Origin: an uncultured Paraprevotella sp.
GTDB lineage: Bacteria; Bacteroidota; Bacteroidia; Bacteroidales; Bacteroidaceae
Assembly (NCBI GenBank): GCA_944321565.1
Contig: CALULT010000003.1
Span: 48,942 to 112,941, forward strand
Direction: 5' to 3'
DNA length: 64,000 nucleotides
Part shown: positions 19,014 through 29,051 of the stretch, piece after piece
How the letters are laid out: each line of letters opens with the position of its first letter
How positions within the stretch are numbered: the first letter of the stretch is position 1
Translations under genes and position numbers: made by a program
The notes under the pieces: model-generated
Database searches by the model: none
What the model saw: only the letters and a program-made list of their open reading frames with translations
Told to the model about the DNA's origin: nothing

Positions 19014-20594
19014 TTATAAGTCAAACGGCCAAAACTGCGGTATCAGCAATACCGACACCACCATACACAACAGGTTCAACGGCAAGCCCACACGCACGAA
19101 GTCCATAAACTTGTAGTTACCGATACCCTGCACGATAAGGTTCGTCTGATAACCGATGGGTGTGGAGAAGTCCGCCGATGCCGAGATGCAAATCGCAATG
19201 AAGAACGGCATGGGGTTCACCCCCAGCTGCGACGCGATGGACAATGCCAGCGGGAAACCCAAGGCCGCCGCCGCATTATTGGTAATCAAGGCGGTAATCA
19301 CATTGGAAATCAGATACAACGCACCCAGCAGGATATAAGGCCCTACCGTACTCTTCGGGCCAAAACTATAGCTCAGGTCAATGATAGCCTTCGCAATCAT
19401 GTCCGCCATGCCGGAATTCGTCATGGCCTTGCTGATGGCAAAGGCACAGGCGATGGTAATCAAGATGTCCCACGAGATGTACTTCGTGTATTTCCGTGCG
19501 GGGAAGATATTAGCCCACGCCATGATGACCGCCGTCACGGCCGCGAAGAAGAACATGTCAAGCTTCAATTCCGGAAAAGTTTCTTGGAACCAAGGCAGCT
19601 CACCCACCGTGGCTCCCACAATCATCAGCACCAGCAAAAACAGGGCGAACGTGCGCTTGCGGCAACTCACGTGCGGCTCATTGTCGTGCCCATTGGCAAT
19701 CATCAGGAAGACGGAAGAGTCGCCCCACGTTTTCACGAACGAATCGTCGGCCAAAAGCACCAGCGTGTCGCCTTCGTACATCGGCTCGTGCCCTACCCCG
19801 TTGGCAATCACTTTCCCGCCACGTTTGATTTCTTTCACTTCCGCTCCATAATGGCGACGGAAGTTGAATTCCTTCAACGTTTTATTGATACCTGGAAACC
19901 GTGCCCCGATTACCACTTCCACCTGATGCACTGGTTCTTCGGGATCCGAATCATCTTCTTCCACCACTTCAGGCTCTTCCCGTTCTTCCGGAAGCATTTT
20001 CTTCGAAGTCAGGAAAATATAAAGCGCGCCGATGAGCGTGATGGGAATGCCGATCCATGCCAGGTCAAACATGCCCAACCCGTCGAAACCGGCCTCAATC
20101 ATCATGCCGTGCACCACCAAGTTGGTGGATGTGCCGATGAGTGTGCACAACCCGCCCAAAATTGTCATGTAGGATAGCGGGATGAGGAACTTCGTGGCCG
20201 GGAGCTTCACCAACTTGGCCCATCGCTTGATAATGGGAGCGAAAATGACCACCACCGGCGTGTTGTTCAGGAAGGCCGAAATGAAGGCAATCGACGGCAA
20301 CATGCGAAGCTGCGCCTTGAACACCGTGGTCTTCCCCTGCGGGAGGATTCTTTTAATCACCTGTGACAAGGCACCGGACTGCCTCACCCCCTCGCTCACG
20401 AGGAAAAGCAAAGCCACCGTAATCATCCCCTTGTTGCTGAATCCTTCCAGCATCTCCTTCGGCGTGATGATGCCGAAACAGAGGAACACCACGGTCACCG
20501 TGAAAAGAATCATGCCCGGACGCATGGCCTCTTTTACCAAGGCCGCCAACATGGCAATCAGTGCCAAAAGCACGATAAGGCTCTCAAACGTCAT
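19014..20594 (-). CDS. DASS/SLC13-type permease with RCK_C domain, probable sulfate transporter
   Basis: 526 residues with about eleven hydrophobic segments split by a soluble insert (residues about 205-300) that resembles a single TrkA-C/RCK_C domain (EPMYEGDTLVLLADD). Conserved helical-hairpin motifs include AFLNNTPVVV, IGTSTNLVV, NNAAAALGFP and TPIGYQTN, the last two typical of DASS transporters. Position directly before cysC-cysD-cysN argues for sulfate as substrate; this is inference from context. It lies 33 bases downstream of carB, so it could also be read from the purF-carAB promoter. Confidence 0.85.
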   Translation of the reverse strand: MTFESLIVLLALIAMLAALVKEAMRPGMILFTVTVVFLCFGIITPKEMLEGFSNKGMITVALLFLVSEGVRQSGALSQVIKRILPQGKTTVFKAQLRMLPSIAFISAFLNNTPVVVIFAPIIKRWAKLVKLPATKFLIPLSYMTILGGLCTLIGTSTNLVVHGMMIEAGFDGLGMFDLAWIGIPITLIGALYIFLTSKKMLPEEREEPEVVEEDDSDPEEPVHQVEVVIGARFPGINKTLKEFNFRRHYGAEVKEIKRGGKVIANGVGHEPMYEGDTLVLLADDSFVKTWGDSSVFLMIANGHDNEPHVSCRKRTFALFLLVLMIVGATVGELPWFQETFPELKLDMFFFAAVTAVIMAWANIFPARKYTKYISWDILITIACAFAISKAMTNSGMADMIAKAIIDLSYSFGPKSTVGPYILLGALYLISNVITALITNNAAAALGFPLALSIASQLGVNPMPFFIAICISASADFSTPIGYQTNLIVQGIGNYKFMDFVRVGLPLNLLCMVVSVLLIPQFWPFDL

Positions 20595-20627
20595 AATGGT
20601 ATCTCTTAAAGGTTTGTCTTACTGCAT

Positions 20628-23600
20628 TTACTTGTATTCCGACCAGCTCTTGACCGGCAAATCATCAATGTCCATGCTGCAGAACGCGCGGATGAAGGCA
20701 CTGGCCAACCGGGAGTTGGTAATCAAGGGAATATTCAGGTCTATGGCCGCACGGCGGATTTTATACCCGTTGCTCAGCTCGCCTGCCGTCAAGTCCTTGG
20801 GAATGTTCACCACCATGTCGATTTTCTTTTCGTGCAACATGGTGAGCGCCTGCGGCTCGCGTTGTTCGCTCGGCCAGTAAACGAGGTTGTTTTCGATGCC
20901 GTTCTCCGTCAGGTAACGGCTCGTCCCACCGGTGGCATAGAGCGTGTAACCATGCTCCTTCAGTGTGCGGGCAGCGTCCAGCATCTCGGCCTTCTGCTTC
21001 GCCCCGCCGGTGGAGAGGAGGATGTTCTTTTCCGGGATGCGCTGCCCCACGGAGAGCATGGCGGCAAGCAACGCACTGCCCGTGTCATCGCCCAAACAAC
21101 CCACCTCACCTGTGGAAGCCATATCGACACCCAACACGGGATCGGCCTTCTGCAAGCGGTTGAAGGAGAACTGGCTGGCCTTGATGCCCACATAGTCGAA
21201 GTCGAACAGGTTCTTGTGGGGCTTCTCCACGGGTACGCCGAGCATGACTTTCGTGGCCAGCTCGATGAGGTTAATCTTGAGCACCTTGCTCACGAAGGGG
21301 AAGCTGCGCGAAGCGCGGAGGTTGCACTCGATGACCTTGATGTCGTTGTCCTTGGCCAGGAACTGGATGTTGAACGGCCCGCTGATTTTCAGCTCGCGGG
21401 CAATCTGCCCTGAAATCTTCTTGATGCGGCGCACCGTCTCCACATAGAGTTTCTGTGCCGGGAACTGTATGGTCGCGTCGCCCGAATGCACTCCGGCGAA
21501 CTCGATATGCTCGCTGATGGCGTAGGCGATGATTTCACCGTCGCGCGCCACGGCATCCATCTCCACTTCCTTGGCATGCTGGAGGAACTTGCTGATGACA
21601 ACAGGATGTTTATGAGACACATTCGCCGCCAACTTCAAGAAACGCTCCAACTCTTCCTGGTTGGAACAGACATTCATGGCCGCGCCGGAAAGCACGTAGG
21701 ACGGGCGCACCAGCACGGGGAATCCCACCTTGGCGATGAAGGCGTCCACGTCTTCCATGCTCGTCAGCGCGCTCCATTCGGGCTGGTCCACCCCGATGCG
21801 TCCCAGCATGGCCGAAAACTTTTCGCGGTCTTCCGCGTTGTCAATGCTTTTGGCCGTCGTGCCGAGGATGGGCACTCGCTGTTGGTCGAGCCGGATGGCC
21901 AAGTTGTTGGGAATCTGCCCGCCGGTGGACACAATCACGCCCTTCGGGCATTCCAAATCCAGAATGTCCAAAACGCGTTCAAAGGTCAGTTCGTCGAAAT
22001 ACAGGCGGTCGCACATGTCGTAGTCGGTCGAGACTGTCTCGGGATTGTAGTTGATCATCACCGAGCGGTAGCCTTCCTTGCGGATGGTGTGCAACGCCTG
22101 CACCCCGCACCAGTCGAACTCCACGGAAGACCCGATGCGGTACGCGCCAGACCCAAGCACCACGATGCTGCGCTTGTCGTGTTCATAGTTGATGTCGTTC
22201 GCCACGCCGCTGTATGTCATATACAGATAATTGGTCTGCGCCGGGTATTCGGCCGCCAACGTGTCAATTTGCTTCACTACCGGCACGATGCCGGCAGCCT
22301 TGCGGCGGGCGCGGACAATGAGCGCGGCCTCCTCGATATCCATCTCTTCTTCCATGCCGACGGCCCGGGCGATTTGGAAATCCGTGAAGCCCTGCACCTT
22401 GGCGCGGCGGAGCAATTCATTGTCCAACACGTTGATGCTCTTACAGGCATGCAAGGCATTGGACGTGTCCTTGATGTTCTGCAGCTTCCGCAAGAACCAT
22501 TTGTCAATCTTTGTCAGCTCATGGATTTGGTCTATCGTGTAACCCTGCGACATGGCCTTGGAGATGATAAAGATGCGCTTGTCCGTCGGTTCGCGCAGGG
22601 CCGTGTCGATGTCGGCGATTTGCAGTTCCTTGTTCTCCACAAAACCGTGCATGCCCTGGCCAATCATGCGAAGCCCCTTCTGAATAGCTTCCTCGAAGGT
22701 GCGCCCGATGGCCATCACCTCGCCCACGGACTTCATGGACGAGCCCAGCTCGCGATCCACGCCGCGGAACTTGCCCAAGTCCCAACGCGGAATCTTGCAC
22801 ACCACGTAGTCGAGCGCGGGCTCGAAAAAGGCCGATGTGGTCTTGGTCACGGAGTTTTTCAGCTCAAACAGCCCGTAGCCCAGGCCCAGCTTGGCGGCCA
22901 CGAAAGCCAGCGGATAGCCCGTGGCTTTGGAAGCCAAAGCCGATGAACGGCTCAGACGGGCATTCACCTCGATGACACGATAATCTTCCGAACAGGGGTC
23001 GAAGGCATACTGCACGTTGCATTCGCCCACGATGCCTACATGGCGCACGATGCGGATGCTCAGCGCGCGGAGCTTGTGGTACTCCGCGTTGGTCAGCGTC
23101 TGCGACGGGGCGATGACGATGCTCTCGCCCGTGTGGATGCCCAGCGGATCGAAATTCTCCATGTTGCACACCGTGATGCAGTTGTCGTAACGGTCGCGCA
23201 CCACCTCGTATTCTATTTCTTTCCAGCCCTTCAGGCTCTTTTCCACCAGTACCTGCGGGGAGAAAGAGAATGCCTTCTCGGCCAATTTGTCCAACTCCTC
23301 CTCATTGTCGCAAAATCCGGAGCCCAGCCCGCCCAGCGCGTATGCCGCGCGGATGATTACGGGATAACCCAAATCCAATGCGGCCTGCCGCGCCTCTTTG
23401 ATGTTTTCGCAAGCATGGCTCTTGATGGTCTTCACGCCGATTTCATCAAGTTTCCTCACGAACAACTCGCGGTCTTCCGTGTCAATAATGGCCTGCACGG
23501 GCGTTCCCAGCACCTGTACGCCGTACTTCTCCAATACTCCTTCTTTATATAAGGAAACGCCACAATTCAGAGCCGTCTGTCCACCAAAGGCCAACAAGAT

Positions 23601-23852
23601 ACCTTGCGGACGTTCCTTGGCGATGACCTTTTCCACGAAGAACGGAGTCACCGGCAGGAAATAAATCTGGTCGGCCACGCCCTCGCTCGTCTGCACGGTG
23701 GCAATGTTCGGGTTAATCAACACGGTCTCTATCCCCTCTTCCTTCAAGGCCTTCAATGCCTGGGAGCCGGAATAGTCAAACTCCCCAGCCTCGCCAATTT
23801 TCAACGCGCCGGAACCCAGCAACAATACTTTCTTTATGCTTTTATCTTCCAT
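20628..23852 (-). CDS. carB: carbamoyl-phosphate synthase large subunit
   Basis: 1074 residues, equal to the usual CarB length, with the two repeated ATP-grasp halves. The N-terminal half begins VLLLGSGALKIGEAGEFDYS and the second half has the parallel VLGSGAYRIGSSVEFDW. The C-terminal MGS-like regulatory domain (from about residue 935, SVGQRIPEKN) binds allosteric effectors in other species. With CarA it makes carbamoyl phosphate for pyrimidines and arginine. It lies 14 bases downstream of carA and belongs to the purF-like/carA/carB operon. Confidence 0.98.
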   Translation of the reverse strand: MEDKSIKKVLLLGSGALKIGEAGEFDYSGSQALKALKEEGIETVLINPNIATVQTSEGVADQIYFLPVTPFFVEKVIAKERPQGILLAFGGQTALNCGVSLYKEGVLEKYGVQVLGTPVQAIIDTEDRELFVRKLDEIGVKTIKSHACENIKEARQAALDLGYPVIIRAAYALGGLGSGFCDNEEELDKLAEKAFSFSPQVLVEKSLKGWKEIEYEVVRDRYDNCITVCNMENFDPLGIHTGESIVIAPSQTLTNAEYHKLRALSIRIVRHVGIVGECNVQYAFDPCSEDYRVIEVNARLSRSSALASKATGYPLAFVAAKLGLGYGLFELKNSVTKTTSAFFEPALDYVVCKIPRWDLGKFRGVDRELGSSMKSVGEVMAIGRTFEEAIQKGLRMIGQGMHGFVENKELQIADIDTALREPTDKRIFIISKAMSQGYTIDQIHELTKIDKWFLRKLQNIKDTSNALHACKSINVLDNELLRRAKVQGFTDFQIARAVGMEEEMDIEEAALIVRARRKAAGIVPVVKQIDTLAAEYPAQTNYLYMTYSGVANDINYEHDKRSIVVLGSGAYRIGSSVEFDWCGVQALHTIRKEGYRSVMINYNPETVSTDYDMCDRLYFDELTFERVLDILDLECPKGVIVSTGGQIPNNLAIRLDQQRVPILGTTAKSIDNAEDREKFSAMLGRIGVDQPEWSALTSMEDVDAFIAKVGFPVLVRPSYVLSGAAMNVCSNQEELERFLKLAANVSHKHPVVISKFLQHAKEVEMDAVARDGEIIAYAISEHIEFAGVHSGDATIQFPAQKLYVETVRRIKKISGQIARELKISGPFNIQFLAKDNDIKVIECNLRASRSFPFVSKVLKINLIELATKVMLGVPVEKPHKNLFDFDYVGIKASQFSFNRLQKADPVLGVDMASTGEVGCLGDDTGSALLAAMLSVGQRIPEKNILLSTGGAKQKAEMLDAARTLKEHGYTLYATGGTSRYLTENGIENNLVYWPSEQREPQALTMLHEKKIDMVVNIPKDLTAGELSNGYKIRRAAIDLNIPLITNSRLASAFIRAFCSMDIDDLPVKSWSEYK

Positions 23853-23866
23853 GAAACCGTCTTTTC

Positions 23867-24949
23867 TTATTTGAGCAAATTTACAAAATCATCAAACATG
23901 AACTCCGTATCAACCGGGCCGCTGCAGGCTTCCGGATGGAACTGTGCGCTGAACCAAGGGCGTTCCTTGTGGCGTATGCCCTCGTTCGACCCGTCGTTCA
24001 TGTTCACATACAATGGCTCCCACCCCTCGCCAAGTGTCTCGGCATCCACGGCGTACCCATGATTCTGGCTGGTGATGAAACACTGTGTGGTGCCCACGCG
24101 GCGCACCGGCTGGTTATGGCTGCGGTGCCCGTATTTCAACTTGTAAATCCGTGCGCCGGCTGCCTTGGCCAACAATTGGTTGCCCATGCAGATACCCATA
24201 CAGGGGCGCACTTCATCCCCGGCCAAGAAACGGCGGATATTCTCCACGGCCTCGCCGCACGTGTCGGGGTCGCCCGGCCCGTTGGCTAGGAAAAGGCCGT
24301 CGAACTCCAGCGTGTTGAAATTATAATTCCAAGGCACCCGGATGACTTCCACGCCGCGGCGGACGAGGCAGCGGATGATGTTGTGCTTCACGCCGCAGTC
24401 CACGAGCACCACTTTCTTTCGCCCGCCGCCCTCGTTGTAGCGGATGATTTCCTTGCACGACACCTTGTCCACGAAGTTCACTCCTTCGTAATGCGCTTCC
24501 GGCTGGTTGTCCGGTTCGTCGTCAAACACGATTTTGCCCATCATCACCCCGTGTTCACGCAACACTTTGGTCAACTGCCGCGTGTCCACGCCCGTCATGC
24601 CCGGCACGTTTTCACGCTTCAGCCAGTCGGCCAGGCTCTCCCTGGCGTTCCAATGGCTGTATGCCTCACTGTAGTCGCCCACGATGATGGCCGACGCATA
24701 TATCTTGTCGCTTTCCATGAAAGTGGCCAGCCCGTCAGGCTCCATGGTGAAGGGCGGGACGCCATAGTTCCCAACCAAGGGATAAGTCAGCGTCATCAGC
24801 TGCCCGGCGTATGACGGGTCTGTCAGACTCTCCGGATAGCCCATCATGGCGGTGTTGAACACCACTTCGCCTGCCACAGGCCTTTCTGCACCGAACGACT
24901 TGCCGTGGAAGCGGCTCCCGTCGTCAAGGATAAGTGTCACGTTTCTCAT
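23867..24949 (-). CDS. carA: carbamoyl-phosphate synthase small subunit
   Basis: 360 residues. The N-terminal CPSase domain (residues 1 to about 150) leads into a class I glutamine amidotransferase with nucleophile cysteine in GICMGNQ and the His-Glu pair in QFHPEA. It releases ammonia from glutamine and passes it to CarB. ATG 24949 (MRNVTLIL) is preferred because an AAAGGA motif stands just before it; the seven-residue upstream extension is not needed. It lies 36 bases downstream of the purF-like gene. Confidence 0.96.
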   Translation of the reverse strand: MRNVTLILDDGSRFHGKSFGAERPVAGEVVFNTAMMGYPESLTDPSYAGQLMTLTYPLVGNYGVPPFTMEPDGLATFMESDKIYASAIIVGDYSEAYSHWNARESLADWLKRENVPGMTGVDTRQLTKVLREHGVMMGKIVFDDEPDNQPEAHYEGVNFVDKVSCKEIIRYNEGGGRKKVVLVDCGVKHNIIRCLVRRGVEVIRVPWNYNFNTLEFDGLFLANGPGDPDTCGEAVENIRRFLAGDEVRPCMGICMGNQLLAKAAGARIYKLKYGHRSHNQPVRRVGTTQCFITSQNHGYAVDAETLGEGWEPLYVNMNDGSNEGIRHKERPWFSAQFHPEACSGPVDTEFMFDDFVNLLK

Positions 24950-24985
24950 TTTTCCTTTGTCGAAATACAATCTTTTTGTTGTGTC

Positions 24986-26875
24986 TTATTGGTTTGCCTT
25001 GAATACATGTTCATAATAATCAATAAAGGCGCGATTGACCAATTTCACCCCTCCCGGCGTAGGGTAATTGCCGCTGAAATACCAGTCGCCGTGATGCTCG
25101 GGGCAGGCGCAGTGAAGCCCCTCCAACGTCTGATAGACGATTTCGATGGTCGTGGTCACGCCTTCGGGGCGCAGCATCTCCACCATTTTACACGAGATGT
25201 CTTCATCGGTGAATGGCGCATAGATGGCTTTCACGCAGTTCTCCATCCGCTCCTTGGGCAAAGCCATCTGCGCCTTGCAGCGTTCGTAAGTCTCGCCGAT
25301 TACATGTTCCATCCCCCTGTCGCGCAACAGTTCCACGGCGGCACGGAAAGCGATGAACTCGTCCATGTTGGCCATGTCAATGCCGTAATAGTCCGGATAA
25401 CGCACCTGGGGAGAGGAAGACACCAGCACGATTTTCTTCGGGTGCAGGCGGTCGAGGATGCGGATGATGCTTTCCTTAAGCGTTGTGCCGCGCACGATGC
25501 TGTCATCGATAATCACCAGGTTGTCTTCATAGGGACGCAGGCTGCCGTATGTCACGTCATACACGTGCGCGGCCAAGTCGTTGCGACTCGCCCCTTCGGT
25601 GATGAACGTACGGAGCTTGATGTCCTTGATGGCCACCTTCTCGCTCCGTATATATTGGCTCAGAATGGTTTCGAGTTCCTCATGGGTGGGTTTGTGTCCC
25701 AATGCCTCGATTTGGGCAATCTTGGTTTGGTTCAGATGCGCCTTGAGGGCTTCCAGCATGCCGAGAAACGCCGACTCGGCCGTGTTGGGGATGAATGAAA
25801 ACACCGTGTGCGACAAGTCGCCTTCAATGGCCTGCAAGATGTCGTTGCACAACTGCCGTCCCAAGGCTTTGCGCTCGCGATAAATGTCGCGGTCGCTGCC
25901 CCGGCTGAAATAGATGCGTTCGAAGGAACAGGCCTGCTCCTTTTTCGGTGCGATGATTTGTTCCAAACGCAATGCACCGCTACGCCTCACACTGATGGCT
26001 TGTCCGGGCTTAAGTTCATGGATTTGCTCTGCTTCGAGGGCAAACACCGTCTGTATGACCGGACGTTCGGAAGCCACGACCACCACCTCGTCATCTGCAT
26101 GCCAAAAGGCGGGACGGATGCCCCAAGGGTCGCGCATGGCAAACATCTCGCCGCTGCCCGTGAGCCCGCAGACGACATAGCCGCCGTCCCATGAGGGAGA
26201 CGTCGTGCGCAATACATTGTCCACGTCGATATGTTCTTCTATGTGGCGGGTGATGTCCGCACCTTGCAGTCCCCGCGCGACGGCTTCTGCATAAAGGCGT
26301 TCACTTTCGCGGTCGAGTCTGTGGCCCACCTGTTCCAACATGATGTAAGTGTCGGAGTAGATGCGCGGGTGCTGCCCCTTGGCCGTGATTTCGGCAAAGA
26401 CCTCGTCCACGTTCGTCAGGTTGAAGTTCCCACAAAGGGCCAGGTTTGTCGCCCGCCAGTTATCGCGGCGCAAGAAAGGGTGCACGAAAGAAAGGCCTTT
26501 CTTGCCGGTGGTGGAATAACGCAGGTGCCCCATATACACTTCGCCGGCGAATGGAAGTTCACGACGGGCAAAAGCCGCATCCGTAAACCTGTCACCGCCG
26601 GCGTTTTTCAGTTTCTGTTGCACGATGGAAAAAATTTCGGTGATAGCCCCTGTTCCCAATGCGCGTTCGCGGAACATGTATTCCTCGCCTGCCGGAACGT
26701 CCAGCTTCACACAAGCCAATCCCGCGCCTTCTTGGCCACGGTTGTGTTGTTTTTCCATCAGCAGGTAAAGCTTATTCAAGCCGAACATCCATGTGCCGTA
26801 TTTTTCGGCGTAATATTCAAGCGGCTTTAGCAAGCGTATCATTGCAATCCCGCATTCGTGCTTCAACTGTTCCAT
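24986..26875 (-). CDS. long amidophosphoribosyltransferase (PurF)-family protein
   Basis: 629 residues, clearly longer than ordinary PurF (about 470-505). The class II glutaminase begins at Cys8 after a seven-residue leader (MEQLKHE), which would have to be removed if the cysteine acts as an N-terminal nucleophile, as in Bacillus-type PurF. A phosphoribosyltransferase domain with the PRPP loop VIIDDSIVRGTT follows. A roughly 100-residue C-terminal part ends the chain. It heads the operon with carA and carB, coupling glutamine-dependent purine and pyrimidine entry steps. Whether it is the main PurF of the cell or a paralogue with another ammonia acceptor cannot be settled here. Confidence 0.8.
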   Translation of the reverse strand: MEQLKHECGIAMIRLLKPLEYYAEKYGTWMFGLNKLYLLMEKQHNRGQEGAGLACVKLDVPAGEEYMFRERALGTGAITEIFSIVQQKLKNAGGDRFTDAAFARRELPFAGEVYMGHLRYSTTGKKGLSFVHPFLRRDNWRATNLALCGNFNLTNVDEVFAEITAKGQHPRIYSDTYIMLEQVGHRLDRESERLYAEAVARGLQGADITRHIEEHIDVDNVLRTTSPSWDGGYVVCGLTGSGEMFAMRDPWGIRPAFWHADDEVVVVASERPVIQTVFALEAEQIHELKPGQAISVRRSGALRLEQIIAPKKEQACSFERIYFSRGSDRDIYRERKALGRQLCNDILQAIEGDLSHTVFSFIPNTAESAFLGMLEALKAHLNQTKIAQIEALGHKPTHEELETILSQYIRSEKVAIKDIKLRTFITEGASRNDLAAHVYDVTYGSLRPYEDNLVIIDDSIVRGTTLKESIIRILDRLHPKKIVLVSSSPQVRYPDYYGIDMANMDEFIAFRAAVELLRDRGMEHVIGETYERCKAQMALPKERMENCVKAIYAPFTDEDISCKMVEMLRPEGVTTTIEIVYQTLEGLHCACPEHHGDWYFSGNYPTPGGVKLVNRAFIDYYEHVFKANQ

Positions 26876-26908
26876 TTGTGTAACGCTACTTTAAATCCTA
26901 TTAAGGGG

Positions 26909-26939
26909 CAAAGGTACGAATAAATGCGAATATCTGCAA
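26909..26939 (-). promoter_or_regulatory. Bacteroides-type promoter of the purF-like/carA/carB operon
   Basis: On the minus strand TTG (26937-26939), 20 bases, then TACCTTTG (26909-26916) fits the -33/-7 consensus. The start codon lies 33 bases downstream. Confidence 0.7.
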
Positions 26940-27032
26940 TTTTATTTTGCCACTTAAGAATAAAAAAAAAACCCAGCACGACAATTTGGCACTTTTATAT
27001 CCACTTTAGCCTACAAAAAGCAACCGCATTCG

Positions 27033-28490
27033 TTACTTCACCTGTACATCTTTCACATATTCGTTGGTTTCCACGTCCGAGAGGTCAATCATTTTCCGGC
27101 CGTTCACCACGACATTTTCCAGCGTAATCCCGCGAATGTCTTGTTTATCATCGTATCCCCTTATCCGCATGGGATACATGTCCCCACCCTCACCTTGATA
27201 GGTAATGTTACGGAAGACAATGTTGCGTATCGTTCCGCCCGGTTCACGGTTGTATTTCGGATTATAAAGCACCCGCACGTCAATCAGCCGGGCTTCTTCG
27301 CAATCTTCTACCCGGATATCCTCAAACAAGATATTACGCACTCGGTTCTTATCCCCGCAACACACCGACATTACACCTCGGTAATTGTCATCATCTTCGT
27401 CCACGTTCAACACGTCTATATTGCGAAATGTCAAATCGCAAATCAATTCGCCCTCTTCGGAAAGGTCGTCACCATGCCCGCCTATATTGATGGCATGTGC
27501 CACATCGGCCCACAAGATGGAGTTCTGCACTGTCAGGCCATGCGACCCTCCCCAATACCACCAACGGTGGTTGTAAAACGCCAGGCAATCATCGCTAGTG
27601 CGCAGGAATACATCATCTATGAGCCAATCGCGACAGCACATCAAGTCGATGCCGTCGCTCCAGCCCCGGGACGAAAAGCTTTTCACGTTGCGCACCGTCA
27701 CGCTTTCGCTCTCGCCCCCGAAGATTGTGTAATGTTGCGGGTTGACCACGGTTATTCCTTCTACCAACACATTGCGTGAACGGGTGATTTCCACTCCACG
27801 TAATGGCTGAAGCAACATGCCGCGTCCCAAGATTCGAACGTTTTCCACACCCTCGACCCTCAATTTTGCCTTCACCACGGCTCCGGGTGCCAAGTAAACC
27901 GTGCAATTGCCAGGCAAAACTATTTCGTTGTTTGGGAGATCCTTTGGTTGATGTACTCCCGGGCCAAAATAAATCAGGCGGCAATCCTTGCGGAATATAT
28001 CTTTTGAACCTTTGTCCCAAATAATCACGTCATCTCCTTCCTTCCCATCGTAAGTTTCCGTTTCCATGGGATTGGCAAACAGGTGGAGGTTGTTCAAACG
28101 GTTGCCTCCGAATTCCACACTGAGCTTGGAAGGGGTGTCAAGCCGGAACTTAATGGCGTTCTCTCCCGCGCGTTCATATATAATATCACGTGAAAGCGGA
28201 CGTATCTTCACCTTGTCCGCCTCCCCTTTCGCTGTCACGACCTTTACTTCCACTGGCGCATCCATGTCGAACTGTGCAAAGGCTGCCTTGCTGCGCGTGT
28301 CCATATCCACTTCCATGGAAAAGACCTGTAATGCCTGCCAGGCTCCACCATTTTTCAGGTCACGGACATACACCTCATATAGTTCGCTTTCTGTAATCGC
28401 CTTGTCTTCCACGTGTGGATAAACTACCACCTTGGCTTCGGCCGCACATAAAGACAGCCATAAAAATCCCAAACAAACAAATTTGCGCAT
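27033..28490 (-). CDS. secreted GH28-like right-handed beta-helix enzyme (polygalacturonase type)
   Basis: 485 residues with a signal peptide (to about residue 19, CAAEAK). An N-terminal beta domain of about 150 residues precedes a beta-helix from about residue 170 on, with repeated short strands. Candidate catalytic acids lie in WSDGIDL and TSDDCLAF and are followed by GGHG, matching the order of GH28 active-site motifs (NTD, DD, GHG) with the first motif changed. It probably cleaves an acidic plant or host glycan in the periplasm or outside the cell; the exact linkage is unknown. No Sus-type transport genes are nearby. It is transcribed on its own and divergently from the integrase fragment. 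Confidence 0.75.
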   Translation of the reverse strand: MRKFVCLGFLWLSLCAAEAKVVVYPHVEDKAITESELYEVYVRDLKNGGAWQALQVFSMEVDMDTRSKAAFAQFDMDAPVEVKVVTAKGEADKVKIRPLSRDIIYERAGENAIKFRLDTPSKLSVEFGGNRLNNLHLFANPMETETYDGKEGDDVIIWDKGSKDIFRKDCRLIYFGPGVHQPKDLPNNEIVLPGNCTVYLAPGAVVKAKLRVEGVENVRILGRGMLLQPLRGVEITRSRNVLVEGITVVNPQHYTIFGGESESVTVRNVKSFSSRGWSDGIDLMCCRDWLIDDVFLRTSDDCLAFYNHRWWYWGGSHGLTVQNSILWADVAHAINIGGHGDDLSEEGELICDLTFRNIDVLNVDEDDDNYRGVMSVCCGDKNRVRNILFEDIRVEDCEEARLIDVRVLYNPKYNREPGGTIRNIVFRNITYQGEGGDMYPMRIRGYDDKQDIRGITLENVVVNGRKMIDLSDVETNEYVKDVQVK

Positions 28491-28733
28491 AATTCTTTTC
28501 GATTCGTTTATTATCTATATACGAACATCGAAGAAAGAATACGCAAGAATCGCACCGATATTTGCTTAAAAAAAGCAAAAACTCATAGCACAGTCTAAAG
28601 GCACAGAATTTCTCCGCGAAGATTTTCGTCCCATATCGCATCGAAATATGCCACAGACAAAAAACTTCCCCATGTGGTGCCATAATCAAAGCCTACATTT
28701 TATCTTAAACAAACATACCAAAACAATAAAGAC

Positions 28734-29051
28734 ATGAACACGACATCCATCAAACTTAAGTTTAAACCGTCGTCCGAGCAAAACCAAAAAGGCGCGTTGA
28801 CTTTTCTGTTACGCCACGGGCATATAGTGGGCGAAATTGCATGCGCACATAAAATCTACAACAAGGAATGGAACAAGGCTACCGGGAAAATATGCCTGCC
28901 GCCTCTCTCCTCCCCTCGCCGCACTCAACTGGAACTTACCAGACTCAACGTGGAATGGGAAATGCAACGGCTCAGGGAAATCGCCAGCGAATGGGAACGC
29001 TCCGGGCTGGATTGGGATTTCAACAAAATCTCCCAAGAATTCATATCATAG
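28734..29051 (+). pseudogene. truncated tyrosine integrase, arm-binding domain only
   Basis: The 105-residue frame matches the N-terminal arm-type DNA-binding domain of Bacteroidetes tyrosine recombinases (IKLKFKP, KIYNKEWNKATGK, then the helical LELTRLNVEWEMQRLREIA) and the very start of the SAM-like domain (DFNKISQEFI). The frame ends at a TAG that belongs to the left end of the insertion element, so the core-binding and catalytic domains are missing. They are not found on the far side of the element. It is thus the stump of an integrase from an earlier mobile element. Confidence 0.75.

Noticed and set aside
21486-22946. 486-codon plus-strand open frame
   Set aside because: It lies entirely opposite carB, whose protein is certain. 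The long frame is an effect of codon bias, and its translation is rich in His/Arg/Val without domain features.
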